A stretch of 64,000 nucleotides of DNA from Acidobacteriota bacterium (GTDB lineage: Bacteria; Acidobacteriota; Vicinamibacteria; Vicinamibacterales; CAVVIG01). Of the stretch, positions 45,701 to 54,609 are shown piece by piece. A program made the position numbers and the translations under genes. Below the pieces are notes generated by a model. The model saw only the letters and a list, made by a program, of their open reading frames with translations. It searched no databases and was not told the origin of the DNA. The stretch is from the NCBI GenBank assembly GCA_025463215.1, contig JAOBWF010000245.1, positions 1-64,000 on the forward strand, given 5' to 3'. Position 1 is the first letter of the stretch, and each line of letters starts with the position of its first letter.

Positions 45701-46138
45701 ATGGCTTCCAACGAAGAGATTATCCGCAATCTGTACGCGGTCGCAGAGAAGAAACCCAAGACGTTTAGGTCACTGTTCACCAAGGACGGCTACTGGTGGG
45801 ACGTCCCTGCCGGCGTCAAATATAGCGGCGACGACGTCGCTCGCGCGGCCGACATCTACTCGGCTGCATTTCCGGACATGCACCGCGAACTCTCCCACTT
45901 GTACTTCGACGGTGACGTCGTCGTCGTTGAGCTGTCGCTGAACGGAACCCACCTGGGTGACCTTCCCATGGGCCTGGGAACGCTTCCCGCTACCGGTAAG
46001 GAATTCCACATCCCGTGCATCGATGTCTTCCATGTTGAGGGCGGGAAGGTGAGCGCGTTCGACTGCCACTACGCCGGAACCATCATGCTCGCCCAGCTCG
46101 GTGTGCTGGGCAACCTTGAGGCTTCACTCAGGAATTAA
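45701..46138 (+). CDS. SnoaL/NTF2-like protein
   Basis: 145 residues of the cone-shaped NTF2 fold: an N-terminal helix (EEIIRNLYAVAE), FTKDGYWWDVP, an AFPDMHRELSHLYFDGDVVVVE sheet and the CIDVFHVEGGKVSAFDCHYAG end. SnoaL-like members include ester cyclases and dehydratases, but many have no assigned reaction. ATG 45701 is preferred over the ATG at 45683 because GGAG sits six bases before it. It lies under bipartite element D. Confidence 0.8.
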   Translation: MASNEEIIRNLYAVAEKKPKTFRSLFTKDGYWWDVPAGVKYSGDDVARAADIYSAAFPDMHRELSHLYFDGDVVVVELSLNGTHLGDLPMGLGTLPATGKEFHIPCIDVFHVEGGKVSAFDCHYAGTIMLAQLGVLGNLEASLRN

Positions 46139-46163
46139 AGGCTACCGCTTGGCAGGTGATGAA

Positions 46164-46547
46164 ATGGTCGAAAAAATTGCGGTGCGTCGGAAAAGTACTG
46201 TCGCCGCGTCGTGGCTGCTCCGGGTACTGGTGGGTCTTGCGTTCCTGGCAGCCGGCGGCGCCAAGCTGATGGCCGCGCCGGCGATGGACGCGATGTTCGC
46301 GGCGATAGGTGTCGGACAGTGGCTCCGCATCCTCACCGGCTTACTCGAGGTCACAGGCGCGATTGGCCTGTTCGTTCCTGGCGTCACGGTTTACGCCGCG
46401 CTTCTCCTGATGGCGGTCATGGTTGGCGCGATCATCGCGCACCTGGCCATTCTCGGGGGCAGTCCGATCCCTGCAGCCGTGCTCCTGCTTCTTTCCGGCG
46501 GCATTGTGTGGGTGACGAGAGAAGGCACCGATGCAAGTCGGCATTGA
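46164..46547 (+). CDS. DoxX family membrane protein
   Basis: 127 residues, four hydrophobic helices. RVLVGLAFLAAGGAKLMAAP near the N-terminus is the DoxX signature, with EVTGAIGLFVPG in helix 2. DoxX-like proteins occur with oxidative-stress and thiol-redox genes in some bacteria. It overlaps the next gene (start 46531) by 17 bases. Start ATG 46164, 25 bp after the SnoaL-like gene. Confidence 0.85.
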   Translation: MVEKIAVRRKSTVAASWLLRVLVGLAFLAAGGAKLMAAPAMDAMFAAIGVGQWLRILTGLLEVTGAIGLFVPGVTVYAALLLMAVMVGAIIAHLAILGGSPIPAAVLLLLSGGIVWVTREGTDASRH

Positions 46548-47553
46548 CAGTTTCGCCGCGGCGTACCTCGAATCCAGCCGCGCCGTCAGTACCTCGGACC
46601 GGCTGCTCCAGCTGGTCGAACAGATCGAGCACGCCGATCAGGCCGGCCTGGACGCCTTCGGGATCGGGGAACACCATCGTCAGGAGTATCTCGACTCTGC
46701 GCCGGCGATCATTCTAGCCGCTGCCGCCTCTCGAACGCGGCGGATCCGTCTCACCAGTGCGGTCACCGTCCTGAGCGCGGCCGATCCGGTCCGCGTCTTT
46801 CAGCAGTTCGCCACCCTCGATCTGCTGTCGCAGGGCCGCGCCGAAATGGTGGTCGGCCGCGGGTCGTCGATCGAGGCATTTCCGCTCTTTGGCTTTCGGC
46901 TGGAGGACTATGACGCGCTGTTCGCCGAGAAGCTCGATCTGCTCCTGAAGATCCGCGACAACGAACACGTGCACTGGTCCGGGCGCTTTCGGGCGCCGCT
47001 CACTGGGCAGGGCGTCTATCCGCGGCCGCTGCAGAATCCGCTGCCGATCTGGCTGGGCGTTGGCGGGACGCCGCAATCGTTCGCGCGCGCCGGCGCACTG
47101 GGGCTGCCGCTGATGGTCGCGATCATCGGTGGCGAGCCGAGGCGGTTCCGCCCGTTGATCGACCTCTATCGAGAAACGGGTCAGCGCCACGGCCACGGCC
47201 CCGATCGATTGAAGGTCGGAGTCCACGCGCTGGGCTACGTCGCCGCGACAACGCAGAAGGCCGCCGACGAGTTCTTTCCCGGCTACGCGCGTGCTGTCAC
47301 GGATGCCGGTAAGGAACGCGGATGGCCCGCCGTTACCCGGGAGGGGTTCGACGCGCAGCGGGGTCCGCACGGTGCGTTAATGATCGGCAGCGCCGACGAG
47401 GTGGTCGAAAAGATCACTCGCCACAGCGAGGCGCTGGGCGGCATCTCGCGGATCACGTTTCAGATGAACGCGGCATCGCTGGCTCAGGACAAATTGATGA
47501 CGGCGATCGAGACGATCGGCGCACGCGTGGTGCCTTTCCTCCGAGACGTCTGA
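46531..47553 (+). CDS. LLM-class flavin-dependent oxidoreductase (luciferase-like)
   Basis: A TIM-barrel F420/FMN-dependent monooxygenase-type protein of 340 residues. It has LDAFGIGEHHRQEYLDSAPAI (N-terminal His pair), RIRLTSAVTVLSAADPVRVFQQFATLDLLSQGRAEMVVGRGS and LPIWLGVGGTPQSFARAG, the typical bacterial luciferase-fold blocks. The substrate is not predictable. An overlapping start with the DoxX gene indicates one transcript. Confidence 0.92.
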   Translation: MQVGIDSFAAAYLESSRAVSTSDRLLQLVEQIEHADQAGLDAFGIGEHHRQEYLDSAPAIILAAAASRTRRIRLTSAVTVLSAADPVRVFQQFATLDLLSQGRAEMVVGRGSSIEAFPLFGFRLEDYDALFAEKLDLLLKIRDNEHVHWSGRFRAPLTGQGVYPRPLQNPLPIWLGVGGTPQSFARAGALGLPLMVAIIGGEPRRFRPLIDLYRETGQRHGHGPDRLKVGVHALGYVAATTQKAADEFFPGYARAVTDAGKERGWPAVTREGFDAQRGPHGALMIGSADEVVEKITRHSEALGGISRITFQMNAASLAQDKLMTAIETIGARVVPFLRDV

Positions 47554-47566
47554 CCTGGACGGCCTT

Positions 47567-49240
47567 GTGAACACTTCCGATCCGCATCCGGGCACGCCGA
47601 CGGCCGACCCGCGCATCTTCCCGACGCTCACGGCGGAGCAGATCGCGCGAGTGGCGGCGCACGGACGCCGCCGGCCGATCGCACGCGGCGAGATCCTCGT
47701 CGAGGCCGGCGACAAGGCCGTGCCCTTCTTCGTCCTGGTGCGAGGTGAGCTCGAGGTGCTGTGGCCGTCGGACGCAACCGAGGCGCCCATCGTCACGCAC
47801 CGGCCCGGCCAGTTCTCGGGCGAGGGCAACTTGATCGTCGGGCGTCGCGCGCTGGGGCGCTTGCGTGCCAGTCAACCGGGCGAGGTCATCGAACTCGACC
47901 GAGAACACTTGCGCGACCTTCTTCACGCCGACGCCGAATTGAGCGAAATTCTGATGCGGGCGTTTATCCTCCGGCGCGTCGAATTGATTGCCGGCGGCTT
48001 TGGCGACGTCGTCCTGATCGGTTCGGCGCACAATGCCGGCACGCTGCGGGTCAAAGAGTTTCTGACCCGCAACGGCCATCCGTATCAATACGTCGATCTC
48101 GATCGCGACGCCGACGCGCAGGAAATGCTCGACCGCTTCGCGGTGACGGTCGCGGACGTACCGGTCGTAATCTGCGGCGGAGACCGCGTGCTGCGCAATC
48201 CGGCCAACGCGCAAATCGCGGCGTGCCTTGGCTTCAACGACGCCATCGACTCGACACAGCGCCGCGATCTGGTGATCGTCGGCGCCGGCCCGGCCGGTCT
48301 CGCGGCGGCCGTCTACGGTGCATCCGAGGGGCTGGATGTGCTCGTCATCGAGGCGAACTCGCCTGGCGGTCAAGCCGGCTCGAGCTCACGGATCGAAAAC
48401 TATCTGGGGTTCCCGACCGGGATTTCTGGGCTCGAGCTGACCGGGCGCGCGTACGCGCAAGCGGAGAAATTCGGAGCGCAGGTCCTGATCGCCAAGGGCG
48501 CCACCAAGCTGTCGTGCGATCGCCCGCTCTGTGCCGTGGAGATGGACGACGGGACGCGTCTCACTGCCCGGGCGCTGATCATCGCCACCGGGGCCGAGTA
48601 CCGCAAGCTCGGGCTCGACAACCTCGCACGGTTCGAGGGCGCGGGCGTCTACTATGGCGCCACGCCGATGGAGGCGCAGCTGTGCGTCGGCGAGGAGGTG
48701 ATTGTCGTCGGCGGCGGCAACTCCGCGGGTCAGGCGGCGGTGTTTCTCGCGGCCGGCGCCAAACGGGTGCAGATCCTCATCCGTGGGGGAGGGTTAGCGG
48801 AGACGATGTCGCGCTACCTCGTGCGCCGAATCGAGGACGACCCGACGATAGTGCTGCGTCCACGCACCGAGATCGTCGCCCTTGAGGGAGACAACCATCT
48901 CGCACGGGTCCGATGGCGCGATAACCGGACCGGCCGAATCGATGGCGGCGACATTGGACACGTTTTCGTGATGACCGGCGGCGCGCCCAACACCAAGTGG
49001 CTCGACCAGTGTGTCGCGCTCGACGAGCACGGCTTCATCAAGACGGGACCGCAGCTATCTCCTGACGATCTCGTCGACGCACATTGGCCGCTGCAGCGGC
49101 CGCCCCATCTGCTCGAGACCAGCCGTCCTGGTGTGTTCGCGGTCGGGGATGTGCGGTCTGGCAACACCAAGCGGGTCGCCTCCGCCGTCGGGGAAGGATC
49201 GATCGCCGTCGCCTTCGTTCATCAGGTGCTCAACGAGTAA
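47567..49240 (+). CDS. cNMP-binding-domain thioredoxin-reductase-like flavoprotein
   Basis: 557 residues in three parts. A cyclic-nucleotide-binding fold (about 15-135) has ARGEILVEAGDKAVPFFVLVRGELEV. A glutaredoxin-like segment (145-210) follows, then a TrxR-like FAD/NAD(P) reductase starting VIVGAGPAGLAAAVYGASEG with NADPH motif VVGGGNSAGQAAVF and FAD-site PGVFAVGDVRSG. The redox CxxC of true thioredoxin reductases is absent: the equivalent stretch reads YYGATPMEAQLC. It is therefore unlikely to reduce thioredoxin itself. GTG start 47567, 13 bp after the oxidoreductase. Confidence 0.88.
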   Translation: MNTSDPHPGTPTADPRIFPTLTAEQIARVAAHGRRRPIARGEILVEAGDKAVPFFVLVRGELEVLWPSDATEAPIVTHRPGQFSGEGNLIVGRRALGRLRASQPGEVIELDREHLRDLLHADAELSEILMRAFILRRVELIAGGFGDVVLIGSAHNAGTLRVKEFLTRNGHPYQYVDLDRDADAQEMLDRFAVTVADVPVVICGGDRVLRNPANAQIAACLGFNDAIDSTQRRDLVIVGAGPAGLAAAVYGASEGLDVLVIEANSPGGQAGSSSRIENYLGFPTGISGLELTGRAYAQAEKFGAQVLIAKGATKLSCDRPLCAVEMDDGTRLTARALIIATGAEYRKLGLDNLARFEGAGVYYGATPMEAQLCVGEEVIVVGGGNSAGQAAVFLAAGAKRVQILIRGGGLAETMSRYLVRRIEDDPTIVLRPRTEIVALEGDNHLARVRWRDNRTGRIDGGDIGHVFVMTGGAPNTKWLDQCVALDEHGFIKTGPQLSPDDLVDAHWPLQRPPHLLETSRPGVFAVGDVRSGNTKRVASAVGEGSIAVAFVHQVLNE

Positions 49241-49251
49241 ACGAGGGGTCG

Positions 49252-49497
49252 ATGCGGTCCAGACGGCTGACAAGGCCGAGCGAGCCGCCGCCTCATGAAT
49301 CGCTGGTCGCTCGCGTGCGAGGCGAGTACTTCGAGATGCCCGGGCTGCGATTGACTCTCGAGCAGGCGTGTCGGCTTCGGCAACTTGACACGACGACCTA
49401 CAAGAAGCTGCTGTGCCACCTGGTGCGAAGCGGTTTCCTCTGCAGGACCGGCAGCGGCTTCTATATCGCGTCATCCGGCACGCGCGCACGCAGTTGA
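49252..49497 (+). CDS. Small winged-helix-like protein, hypothetical
   Basis: 81 residues. The core FEMPGLRLTLEQACRLRQLDTTTYKKLLCHLVRSGFLCRTGSGFYIAS reads as helix-turn-helix followed by a wing, so DNA or protein binding is plausible. It begins 11 bp after the flavoprotein and may close that operon. No named family recognised. Confidence 0.6.
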   Translation: MRSRRLTRPSEPPPHESLVARVRGEYFEMPGLRLTLEQACRLRQLDTTTYKKLLCHLVRSGFLCRTGSGFYIASSGTRARS

Positions 49498-49500
49498 GAG

Positions 49501-49515
49501 GCCGGCGAAGCCGGC
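49501..49515 (+). terminator. Short GC hairpin
   Basis: GCCGGC GAA GCCGGC: a six-base perfect stem with a three-base loop directly behind the winged-helix-like gene. It has no U-tract and may be a weak terminator. Confidence 0.35.
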
Positions 49516-49542
49516 GCAGTGTCGTCAGGGAGCAAAGGTGTC

Positions 49543-50448
49543 ATGGTCGGAAAAAAAGTGATCGCGGTTGTCGGCGCGACAGGGCAGCAGGGCGGCGGCG
49601 TTGTCAGTGCCTTGAAGACGGCGGGGCGTTTCCATGTGCGCGCTCTCACTCGCGATCCAGAGAAGCATCGCGACCTGGGAGACGAAGTCGTGGAAGCCGA
49701 TCTCAATCGCCCGGACACCCTCGCTTCGGCCTTCCGCGGCGCCCATGGCGTCTTTCTCGTCACCAACTATTGGGAGCCAGGGACCGACGAGGCAAAGCAG
49801 GCCACCGCCGCGGTGAGGGCGGCCGAGGTCGCAGGTACCGAACACTTCATCTGGTCGACGCTGCCTGATGTGGAGACGATCAGCGGCGGCAGATTCAACG
49901 TGCCCCACTTTACGAGTAAGGCGAACGTTGACCGGATCGTCAGCAACGCCGGCTTTATGCATCACACATTTGTCATCGCACCGTTTTATTACGAGAACCT
50001 CGTCGGCGCCCTCGCGCCGCAGAAGCAGGCCGATGGATCGGTCGGCTGGGCCCTTTCGCTCGATCCCGCCGTACGTTGCATGCACATGGGGGACATTCGA
50101 GAGCTCGGCGGCATCGTCGCGGGGGCATTCGCGTACCCGGACGAAGTGGGCCGCGGCGAATACCTGCCGTTGGTCGGCGACTTCATGAGTTTCAATGACA
50201 TTGTCGACACGCTCAATCGACAGGGCCACGCCTTTTCGTTTAGTCAGGTCCCGACCGAGATATTCGCGACGCAGTTTCCCGGAGCCGACCACATGGCGGA
50301 GACGTTCGGCTATTTCGAGGCTCACACCTACCTGGGTCTGCCTTCGCATGACCGGATTGCGCTCGCGAACAGAATCGCCGGCAGACGACCGACTGCGTTT
50401 GCGGCGTGGGCACGCGTGAATCTCTCTGTGCAGGCGCGGCGTGCTTGA
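49543..50448 (+). CDS. NmrA-family NAD(P)-binding protein
   Basis: 301 residues. Rossmann start VIAVVGATGQQGGGVVSAL, then RALTRDPEKH (NADP-type arginine) and HFIWSTLPDVETISGGRFNVPHFTSKANVD, where a lysine replaces the Tyr-x3-Lys arrangement as usual in NmrA-like proteins. Possibly a redox-sensing regulator or an atypical reductase. Start ATG 49543 with AAAGGTG ahead. Convergent with the PAP2 gene. Confidence 0.88.
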   Translation: MVGKKVIAVVGATGQQGGGVVSALKTAGRFHVRALTRDPEKHRDLGDEVVEADLNRPDTLASAFRGAHGVFLVTNYWEPGTDEAKQATAAVRAAEVAGTEHFIWSTLPDVETISGGRFNVPHFTSKANVDRIVSNAGFMHHTFVIAPFYYENLVGALAPQKQADGSVGWALSLDPAVRCMHMGDIRELGGIVAGAFAYPDEVGRGEYLPLVGDFMSFNDIVDTLNRQGHAFSFSQVPTEIFATQFPGADHMAETFGYFEAHTYLGLPSHDRIALANRIAGRRPTAFAAWARVNLSVQARRA

Positions 50449-50473
50449 GGCGCCGAGGGAGCCCGACTGCATT

Positions 50474-51316
50474 TCAATCGTAGTGTCGCTTCGAGAACAT
50501 CACCGCAGCGCCGCCGGGCAGCAACGCGATGTCGACGGGATACGGTCCGTGACCCTGGCGCGTGACCGTGCGACCGGAGATGATGCCGACGGTGGCGCCG
50601 AAGACGACGTCGCTCAAGAAGTGACGGTTCTCGTGCAGGCGTGACGCCGCGACGTACGACGAGAAGATGTAGGCCGGCACGGCACCGCGCCAGCCGAGAT
50701 GCCGCTCGAGCGCAGTGGCGAAGGCGAAGGTGTCGGCGGCATGTCCCGAAGGGAAGGAGTTGCGTCCGCTCTGATCGGGGCGCTCGCGCCGCACCGTGTA
50801 TTTCAGCGCTTGTGTCAGCCCCTCGGCGATCGCCAGCGCACGGATCAGGTCCATGCCGACGTGAGAAACCCTGGGTTCGTCTTTGATGCGACCGACCGCA
50901 TAGACGGTGGCCGCGGTCCCAAACAGTGTCGGTAGCGCGCCCATGAGTCGGCCAGGGCGGAACACGTCAGCGGGTCCGCCTCCGATCAGGTGCTGATTGA
51001 CGTTGTCGTCCGCGGGATGGACGGCAAGCGACAGTCCGGATCCGACACCAACCCACAATAGATTCTCACGAGACGGCAGGTGCTCGACGTCGGTGGCGAG
51101 GCCCTTCAGCATCGCTTTGATGCCGGTGTGCCGCGGAGTCGGTGGCGGCCCGGCTGGTTGCCCGACGATCTGCTCGGAGAGCGGCGGCACAGACGACGCG
51201 AGAGCGACCGCCCGATCCTGCGCGTGCACGTCCGAGCGCAGGCACACGATGTAGACAACGAGGATCATGAACACGGTGTTGAGTCTCGGCATCCAGATCG
51301 AATCAGCAACCGCCAT
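50474..51316 (-). CDS. PAP2-superfamily phosphatase
   Basis: 280 residues; an N-terminal signal or anchor (VFMILVVYIVCLRSDVHA). The three phosphatase signatures are present: KYTVRRERPD, SFPSGHAAD and ASRLHENRHFLSDV. Such enzymes dephosphorylate lipid phosphates (undecaprenyl-PP, phosphatidate) at the periplasmic face. The start may also be the ATG at 51292, which fits the signal peptide better. Divergent from the Omp85 gene across a palindromic intergenic region. Confidence 0.9.
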   Translation of the reverse strand: MAVADSIWMPRLNTVFMILVVYIVCLRSDVHAQDRAVALASSVPPLSEQIVGQPAGPPPTPRHTGIKAMLKGLATDVEHLPSRENLLWVGVGSGLSLAVHPADDNVNQHLIGGGPADVFRPGRLMGALPTLFGTAATVYAVGRIKDEPRVSHVGMDLIRALAIAEGLTQALKYTVRRERPDQSGRNSFPSGHAADTFAFATALERHLGWRGAVPAYIFSSYVAASRLHENRHFLSDVVFGATVGIISGRTVTRQGHGPYPVDIALLPGGAAVMFSKRHYD

Positions 51317-51401
51317 TCCGCCGGTGAGTCGCCCGCTCTTTCTCGGTGCAGGCCCTCATCTGACGCGCGGCCGGCGGCTGTCTGCGCGTGACCGTCCGTT
51401 T

Positions 51402-51442
51402 CTGTGTGTTAGAACACAGTGCACGCACGGCGCGCCGTGCGT
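51402..51442. promoter_or_regulatory. Two adjacent palindromes in the PAP2/Omp85 divergent region
   Basis: CTGTGT GTTAGA ACACAG (51402-51419), then four bases on a perfect 20-bp palindrome, ACGCACGGCGCGCCGTGCGT (51423-51442). Position between two divergent genes suggests an operator for a dimeric regulator or a bidirectional stem-loop. Confidence 0.6.
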
Positions 51443-51515
51443 CGCCGCCGCCGGTGAGACCGCGAAGGCCGTTCGTTGACAAAGGGATCCGACTCCGCGA
51501 TGTCGCGCTCCGCGC

Positions 51516-52841
51516 GTGGCCTCGCCGTTGCTCTCACCGGTGACCGTGACAACCGATCGCGCACCCGGCCGTCGCAGCCTGGTGCTTTCTTTCTCCATCG
51601 CGCTGATGCTCGCGCCGCGCCTGGCGGCGCCGGCGCAGGACGCGCAAGCGGCCGGTGTGCCGCCCGGCTGGATCACGCCGACGCCGCGCGGTCTCGTTGC
51701 CGAGCCCGCGTTGCTCACCAAACTCGGTCGCGTTTCCGAGAGCGCTGCCAGCGACGACCGGGAGGCAACCGACGGTGTCTACGTCGAAACGGGCAACATG
51801 ATCACGGGAGAGGGCTGGATTTCCGCGGGGCCTGGCTACCGAAGACACGCGCTCAACGACCGCCTCCTGCTCGACGCGTCAGCGTCGGTGTCGTGGAATC
51901 TCTACAACGTGATGCAGGCGAGCATCGAAGTACCGCACCTCGCACACGATCGGCTGACCGTGGGTGTTCAGGTGATGCGTCAGGACGTGCTGCAGGTCAA
52001 GTACTTCGGCCTGGGCGAGGCGGCGCGTGCGTCCGATCAGAGCGGCTATCGCTTCCGCAGCACTGACATCATCGGATATGCCACCGTCCGGCCGGCGCGC
52101 CGCCTCTCAGTGAGTGGACGGTTCGGCGCCATGCCGCGGCCGAGTCTCTCGGCCGCGGCCGGTGCGCACGTGGCCGTCCCCAGCACGATTGACATGTTTT
52201 CAGAGGCGTCGGCGCCGGGAATCGCATCGCAGCCGTCATTTCTCCACGCCGACGTGCTAGTCGCAGCCGATCTGCGCGATCACAGAGGCCATCCGACCGG
52301 GGGCGGCCTGTATCAGTTCGTGGTCGCCGTCTATTCAGACCGCGACACCGGCAGGTACAGCTTCCGGAGGTATGAGGTCGAGGGCGCGCAGTTCGTACCG
52401 CTCTTCACGAAACGGTGGATTCTCGCGCTGCATGCGCGCGAGGTGTTCTCCGACACGTCGACTGGTAGCGTGGTGCCGTTCTATTTGATGCCGAGTCTGG
52501 GTGGCAAGAACACCCTCCGCGGGTACGACGACTACCGGTTTCACGACGACCATATGCAGGCGTTCAGCGTGGAGTCCCGGTGGCCCCTGTTCACCCACCT
52601 CGACGCCGCGGTGTTCGGCGACGCCGGCAAGGTCGCGTCACGCGTCGCGGACCTGGACCTCCGGCGCCTCAGGACCTCGTACGGCGCCGGCCTTCGCCTC
52701 CACAACGCGACCGCGACGCTCCTTCGATTCGACGTAGGCCACAGCACGGAAGGCTGGCACGCTTTCATCAAGATCAGCGACCCGTTCAAGCGGTCGATGC
52801 CGATCTCCGGTCGCTCCGCTGTCGTTCCGTTCGTGCCCTGA
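51516..52841 (+). CDS. Omp85/BamA-type outer-membrane beta-barrel without POTRA domains
   Basis: 441 residues. A signal peptide (SLVLSFSIALMLAPRLAAPAQA-type) and then alternating strands of an outer-membrane barrel. The C-terminal third has SLGGKNTLRGYDDYRFHD, which contains the conserved RGY motif of Omp85 lid loops, and the end has AGLRLHNATATLLRFDVGHS as in surface-antigen D15 domains. There is no room for POTRA domains. GTG start at 51516 (another at 51540). The next gene begins 15 bp later. Confidence 0.82.
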   Translation: MASPLLSPVTVTTDRAPGRRSLVLSFSIALMLAPRLAAPAQDAQAAGVPPGWITPTPRGLVAEPALLTKLGRVSESAASDDREATDGVYVETGNMITGEGWISAGPGYRRHALNDRLLLDASASVSWNLYNVMQASIEVPHLAHDRLTVGVQVMRQDVLQVKYFGLGEAARASDQSGYRFRSTDIIGYATVRPARRLSVSGRFGAMPRPSLSAAAGAHVAVPSTIDMFSEASAPGIASQPSFLHADVLVAADLRDHRGHPTGGGLYQFVVAVYSDRDTGRYSFRRYEVEGAQFVPLFTKRWILALHAREVFSDTSTGSVVPFYLMPSLGGKNTLRGYDDYRFHDDHMQAFSVESRWPLFTHLDAAVFGDAGKVASRVADLDLRRLRTSYGAGLRLHNATATLLRFDVGHSTEGWHAFIKISDPFKRSMPISGRSAVVPFVP

Positions 52842-52855
52842 AAGGACAGCGACAG

Positions 52856-53869
52856 GTGAATCGCACGTCGATGTACGTGTTTCCGCTGCTGATCGCGCTC
52901 TATTACCCGTTCTGCACGGCCAAGATGCAACCGACGATGCCGCCGTGGGATGCGCCGCTGGCGGAGTTGTGGCGGCGCCCCGCCGACGTTGCCAGCCGCA
53001 ATCTGTTCGATGGACCGTGGGGCGGCGAGCGGGCACCCGACCCGGATGCCGTCTACGGCTTCGTGCGCCGCAAGCAGCAGGGGACCAACCCCGGCGTGAC
53101 GGTGGAGGATCCGCTCGGTCGGGAGTGGCACGTCAAGCAGCCGCCTCGCAGCGATCAGGGGGCTGAAGGACCGATCGAAGTGACGCTCTCGCGCGTGCTG
53201 TCCGCGGTCGGCTATCACCAGCCGCCGGTGTACTTCCTGCCACGGCTGTCCATCAAGGACGTCAGGGGCGCGCACATCGAACCCGGCGGCCGGTTTCGTC
53301 TCGTCGAGAAGTCGATCCGGCACACCGGCTCCTGGTCGTGGCAGCAGAACCCGTTCGTCGGGATGCGGCCGTACCAGGGCCTGCTCGTGATCCTGATGAT
53401 GTTCAACAGTTCCGACATCAAGAATGAAAACAACGCGCTCTACGAGGTCAAGCTGCGCGGCGGGAAAGTCGAGCAGTGGTATGTGGTCCGCGATCTCGGC
53501 ACCGCATTGGGCGAAACCGGACGCCTCGCGCCGAAGCGCGGCGACCCGGACATCTTCGAGCGCGAGCCCTTCATCGCTGGTATGAAAAATGGCGTGGTCC
53601 AATTCAACTATCACGGGTGGCATCAGGAGCTTCTCAACGGGATCTCGGCCGATGATGTCGTGTGGGCGAGTGAGCTGCTCGGGCAGCTGAGCGCGCAGCA
53701 GTGGAGCGACGCCTTTCGCGCCGGCGGGTACGCACCGACGCTCGCTGACCGGTTCATCGGCCGTCTGCGGCAGAAGATCGCCGAAGGCCGCCGCCTTGGC
53801 GAATCCGGTTGGTCGACGGGCGTCGGTGCGCCAATCGTGTCACGTCGCCTGGCGCTTGGTTCCAGCTGA
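52856..53869 (+). CDS. Exported protein with kinase-like motifs, uncharacterised
   Basis: 337 residues, no named family recognised. The N-terminus is hydrophobic (YVFPLLIALYYPFCTA), suggesting export or an anchor. A kinase-like order of motifs is visible: WHVKQPP (candidate ATP lysine), GPIEVTLSRVL (candidate helix C Glu), MMFNSSDIKNENNALYE (D-x-K-x-x-N-like catalytic loop) and VVRDLGTALGETG (DLG, like DFG). HipA, PI3/4-kinase-like and Fam20-like folds share this plan. Start GTG 52856 with AAAGGA upstream. Its stop overlaps the next start (TGATG). Confidence 0.65.
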   Translation: MNRTSMYVFPLLIALYYPFCTAKMQPTMPPWDAPLAELWRRPADVASRNLFDGPWGGERAPDPDAVYGFVRRKQQGTNPGVTVEDPLGREWHVKQPPRSDQGAEGPIEVTLSRVLSAVGYHQPPVYFLPRLSIKDVRGAHIEPGGRFRLVEKSIRHTGSWSWQQNPFVGMRPYQGLLVILMMFNSSDIKNENNALYEVKLRGGKVEQWYVVRDLGTALGETGRLAPKRGDPDIFEREPFIAGMKNGVVQFNYHGWHQELLNGISADDVVWASELLGQLSAQQWSDAFRAGGYAPTLADRFIGRLRQKIAEGRRLGESGWSTGVGAPIVSRRLALGSS

Positions 53870-54522
53870 TGATTCAGGGGCTGCCGGATCAACTGGCCTC
53901 GTTCAAGCACGCGCTGCTCATGCTGCCTATCGCGGCGCTCCTGGGTGGGGCGCTTGGCGTGATCCGGCCGATCCGCCGTTCGCTGGTCTCGCGATCGTCT
54001 CATGTGATCCAGACCCAGGTCCTGCTCGCCATCGTCGGCGCGGTGGTCATGATCATCGTCGCCGACAGCCTCGCGCGGGCATTTGCGATCGCCGGCGCCG
54101 CCGGCCTCGTTCGCTATCGCGCCCAGATCGACGATCCTAAGGAGGCGGGCGTGCTGCTGGTATCTCTGGCGGCCGGCCTGGCATCCGGCTCCGGTCTGTT
54201 TGCGGTCGCCGTGGCGCTGTGCGTGTTCGTCATTCTCGTCCTCTGGATCCTCGAATCATTCGAGCCGCCCGATCGCGCGCAGTTCGATCTCGTGATCGCG
54301 TCGCAAGAGTCTTTGAAGATCCGGCAGCAGGTCGAACATGCCTTCCGCGGCAAAGGCGTTCACTACCAGCTGTGGGCCTCGTCGCCGGAGGAGCTGCGCT
54401 ACGAAGTCTCGGTCCCATTCGACCAGGACATCAGGAAGCTGGCGAAGATCATCAAGCGGCTCGACGGTCGCGGCGCGTCGGTCGACTGGGAGATCAAGAA
54501 ATACAAGACGGTCCGGACATGA
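53869..54522 (+). CDS. DUF4956/MgtC-like membrane protein
   Basis: 217 residues. Four hydrophobic helices (20-145) contain SSHVIQTQVLLAIVGAVVMIIVADSLARAFAIAGAAGLVRYRAQIDDPKEAGVL-type blocks, the recognisable core of DUF4956 proteins. A soluble alpha/beta domain of about 80 residues follows (LVIASQESLKIRQQVEHAF ... VDWEIKKYK), similar to the cytosolic tail of MgtC-type proteins. DUF4956 genes are often seen near polyphosphate/VTC-type or CotH-type genes. Coupled to the kinase-like gene by a one-base overlap. Confidence 0.78.
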   Translation: MIQGLPDQLASFKHALLMLPIAALLGGALGVIRPIRRSLVSRSSHVIQTQVLLAIVGAVVMIIVADSLARAFAIAGAAGLVRYRAQIDDPKEAGVLLVSLAAGLASGSGLFAVAVALCVFVILVLWILESFEPPDRAQFDLVIASQESLKIRQQVEHAFRGKGVHYQLWASSPEELRYEVSVPFDQDIRKLAKIIKRLDGRGASVDWEIKKYKTVRT

Positions 54523-54609
54523 TGAGGCCGCCGCCGTCCGCGTCATCTGATCGATCCGAAGAAAGCTGTCGCAACAGAGGCGCGAAAGTGGGTATAACCG
54601 GATTTCCGC

